NCBI RefSeq assembly: GCF_910589235.1
Contig: NC_060956.1
Span: forward strand, 9,287,999 to 9,351,998
Direction: 5' to 3'
Length of the DNA: 64,000 nucleotides
Source of the DNA: Vespa crabro
Taxonomy: Eukaryota; Arthropoda; Insecta; Hymenoptera; Vespidae
Shown here one piece after another: positions 63,083-64,000 of the stretch. Below the pieces are notes generated by a model. The model searched no databases, was not told the DNA's origin, and saw only the letters and a list, made by a program, of their open reading frames with translations. Every line of letters begins with the position of its first letter. The first letter of the stretch is position 1. Both the position numbers and the translations under genes were made by a program.

Positions 63083-63126
<44 letters not shown>

Positions 63127-63172
63127 GGAGAGAGAAAGAAAGAGAGAAAGAGGGAGAGAGAGAGAACAGAGA
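63048..63172. repeat. (GATAGA)n-(GA)n tract
   Basis: Five GATAGA hexamers, then GA repeats with AAA and GGG interruptions. Confidence 0.96.
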
Positions 63173-63584
63173 TAAAATACGAGGAAAGAGTAAAAGTAGA
63201 AGAAGATGAAGTAACGAATGAAGATATTCTTGCAAAAGATCTCTCTCGTATCTCTTAAGACTTTCAAATCCGACACGAGCTCGCGGCTTTGCGGTGCTGT
63301 TTAAAAAGAACATCTCACGAATGAGAGTAATCGTTGTTTCTTCTTCCTTTAATCACGATCTTTACATGAGATATTACAATGAACTTCCTTCCTTTTTTCG
63401 TTTCTTTTTTTTTCATAAAATAACACAAAACATCATCCTTCAAAGTTAACGTCAATATTATTGCATTATCTCGATGTATTCATATCGGTTAGAGAAGATG
63501 AAAAGAATGAACAAAAGGAAAAAAAAATGAGAAAAAAAGAAGGAAAAAAGTAAGAAAGAAGGGAAAAAAAATATCTTAATTAAA

Positions 63585-64000
63585 AGTAATCTCGGCCGAT
63601 CGCAGGTACTCCGTGCTGTCTGCCGGATGAACGAGGATGATTTATTACCCGTAGCATCAGCAGTGATTTATAATCGTCCGTCTTCCCTCCATCGATTTCA
63701 ATTTTTTGATATTAAACCGCGGCCGATCTCTTGCTTTTCTTTTCTTATTCTCTCTCTCTCTCTCTCTCTCTTTTCTTTTCTTTTTCTTCTTGTTCCCTCT
63801 TTATCTTTCTTCCTATTTCTTTCTGGACTGACGCCAAAATAGATAAAATGCCGAAAGTCACGAGCCGCTCATGGAGAGAAAGAATAATTTTCTTATCGTT
63901 GGCCAAGTATCGGGCATTTTTTTTTGAGACTGACTGAATCTTATTTCTGGTAAACACGCCATCTTTACGTACTTACAGGTTGCGTCTTAAGTGGCATCAC
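63585..64000 (+). other. Right edge: GC-richer patch and a possible splice acceptor
   Basis: The patch 63590-63730 keeps one frame open from before GCAG at 63603 (VLRAVCRMNEDDLLPVASAV onward) into a CT microsatellite. CGGCCGATC occurs at its start and end. At the very edge, tttacgtacttacag (63965-63979) resembles an acceptor followed by GTTGCGTCTTAAG. Both are too short or cut off to judge. Confidence 0.2.

Overview
The window looks like gene-poor nuclear DNA of an insect. It is strongly AT-rich and packed with long (GA/CT)n, (TA)n, (TAA)n and GATA-type microsatellites. It carries an intact mariner-type miniature element with TA target-site duplications. Its one recognisable coding exon is split by a standard GT splice donor and belongs to an animal secretory-pathway enzyme. 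A hymenopteran is my best guess from overall texture and mariner type, but that is inference. No bacterial, organellar or viral gene organisation, rRNA, tRNA or CRISPR array was found.

Genes are few. The only exon I can name is on the minus strand at 33203-33393. It holds a signal peptide followed by the start of the peptide-substrate-binding N-terminal domain of a prolyl 4-hydroxylase alpha subunit, and it ends at a consensus donor. The following exons would lie at lower coordinates, but I could not find them, so the intron is very long or the exons are short. A possible two-exon small gene lies on the plus strand at 49329-50001, with a polyadenylation signal just after it. Single exon-like segments at 2537-2683 (minus) and 61399-61496 (minus) are weaker. 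A TATA box and arthropod initiator at canonical spacing lie at 24751-24785, downstream of a perfect CRE palindrome.

The left third (1-19 kb) is dominated by repeats. The most striking object is a roughly 3.5-kb foldback structure (about 7.4-11.0 kb). Its two arms are reverse complements of each other, and each contains about 0.9 kb of a degenerate 10-bp satellite (consensus GATCGAATAG on the left arm, CTATTCGATC on the right). At 3.3-4.3, 14.4-15.0, 16.3-18.6 and 37.7-38.2 kb there are copies of one unnamed interspersed repeat family in both orientations. Two of them form a large inverted pair around a 346-bp (TAA)n tract. Associated inverted-repeat modules recur at 15.8-16.3, 17.2-17.6, 37.3-37.7, 39.0-39.75 and 40.4-40.8 kb. 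The mariner-type element is at 18973-19107.

The middle and right (19-37 kb and 41-64 kb) are mostly AT-rich intronic or intergenic sequence broken by microsatellites and by a few GC-richer islands, some with short perfect palindromes or phased motifs. Nothing shows the genes working together as a system. The main biological interest is the foldback satellite and the nested inverted-repeat family.
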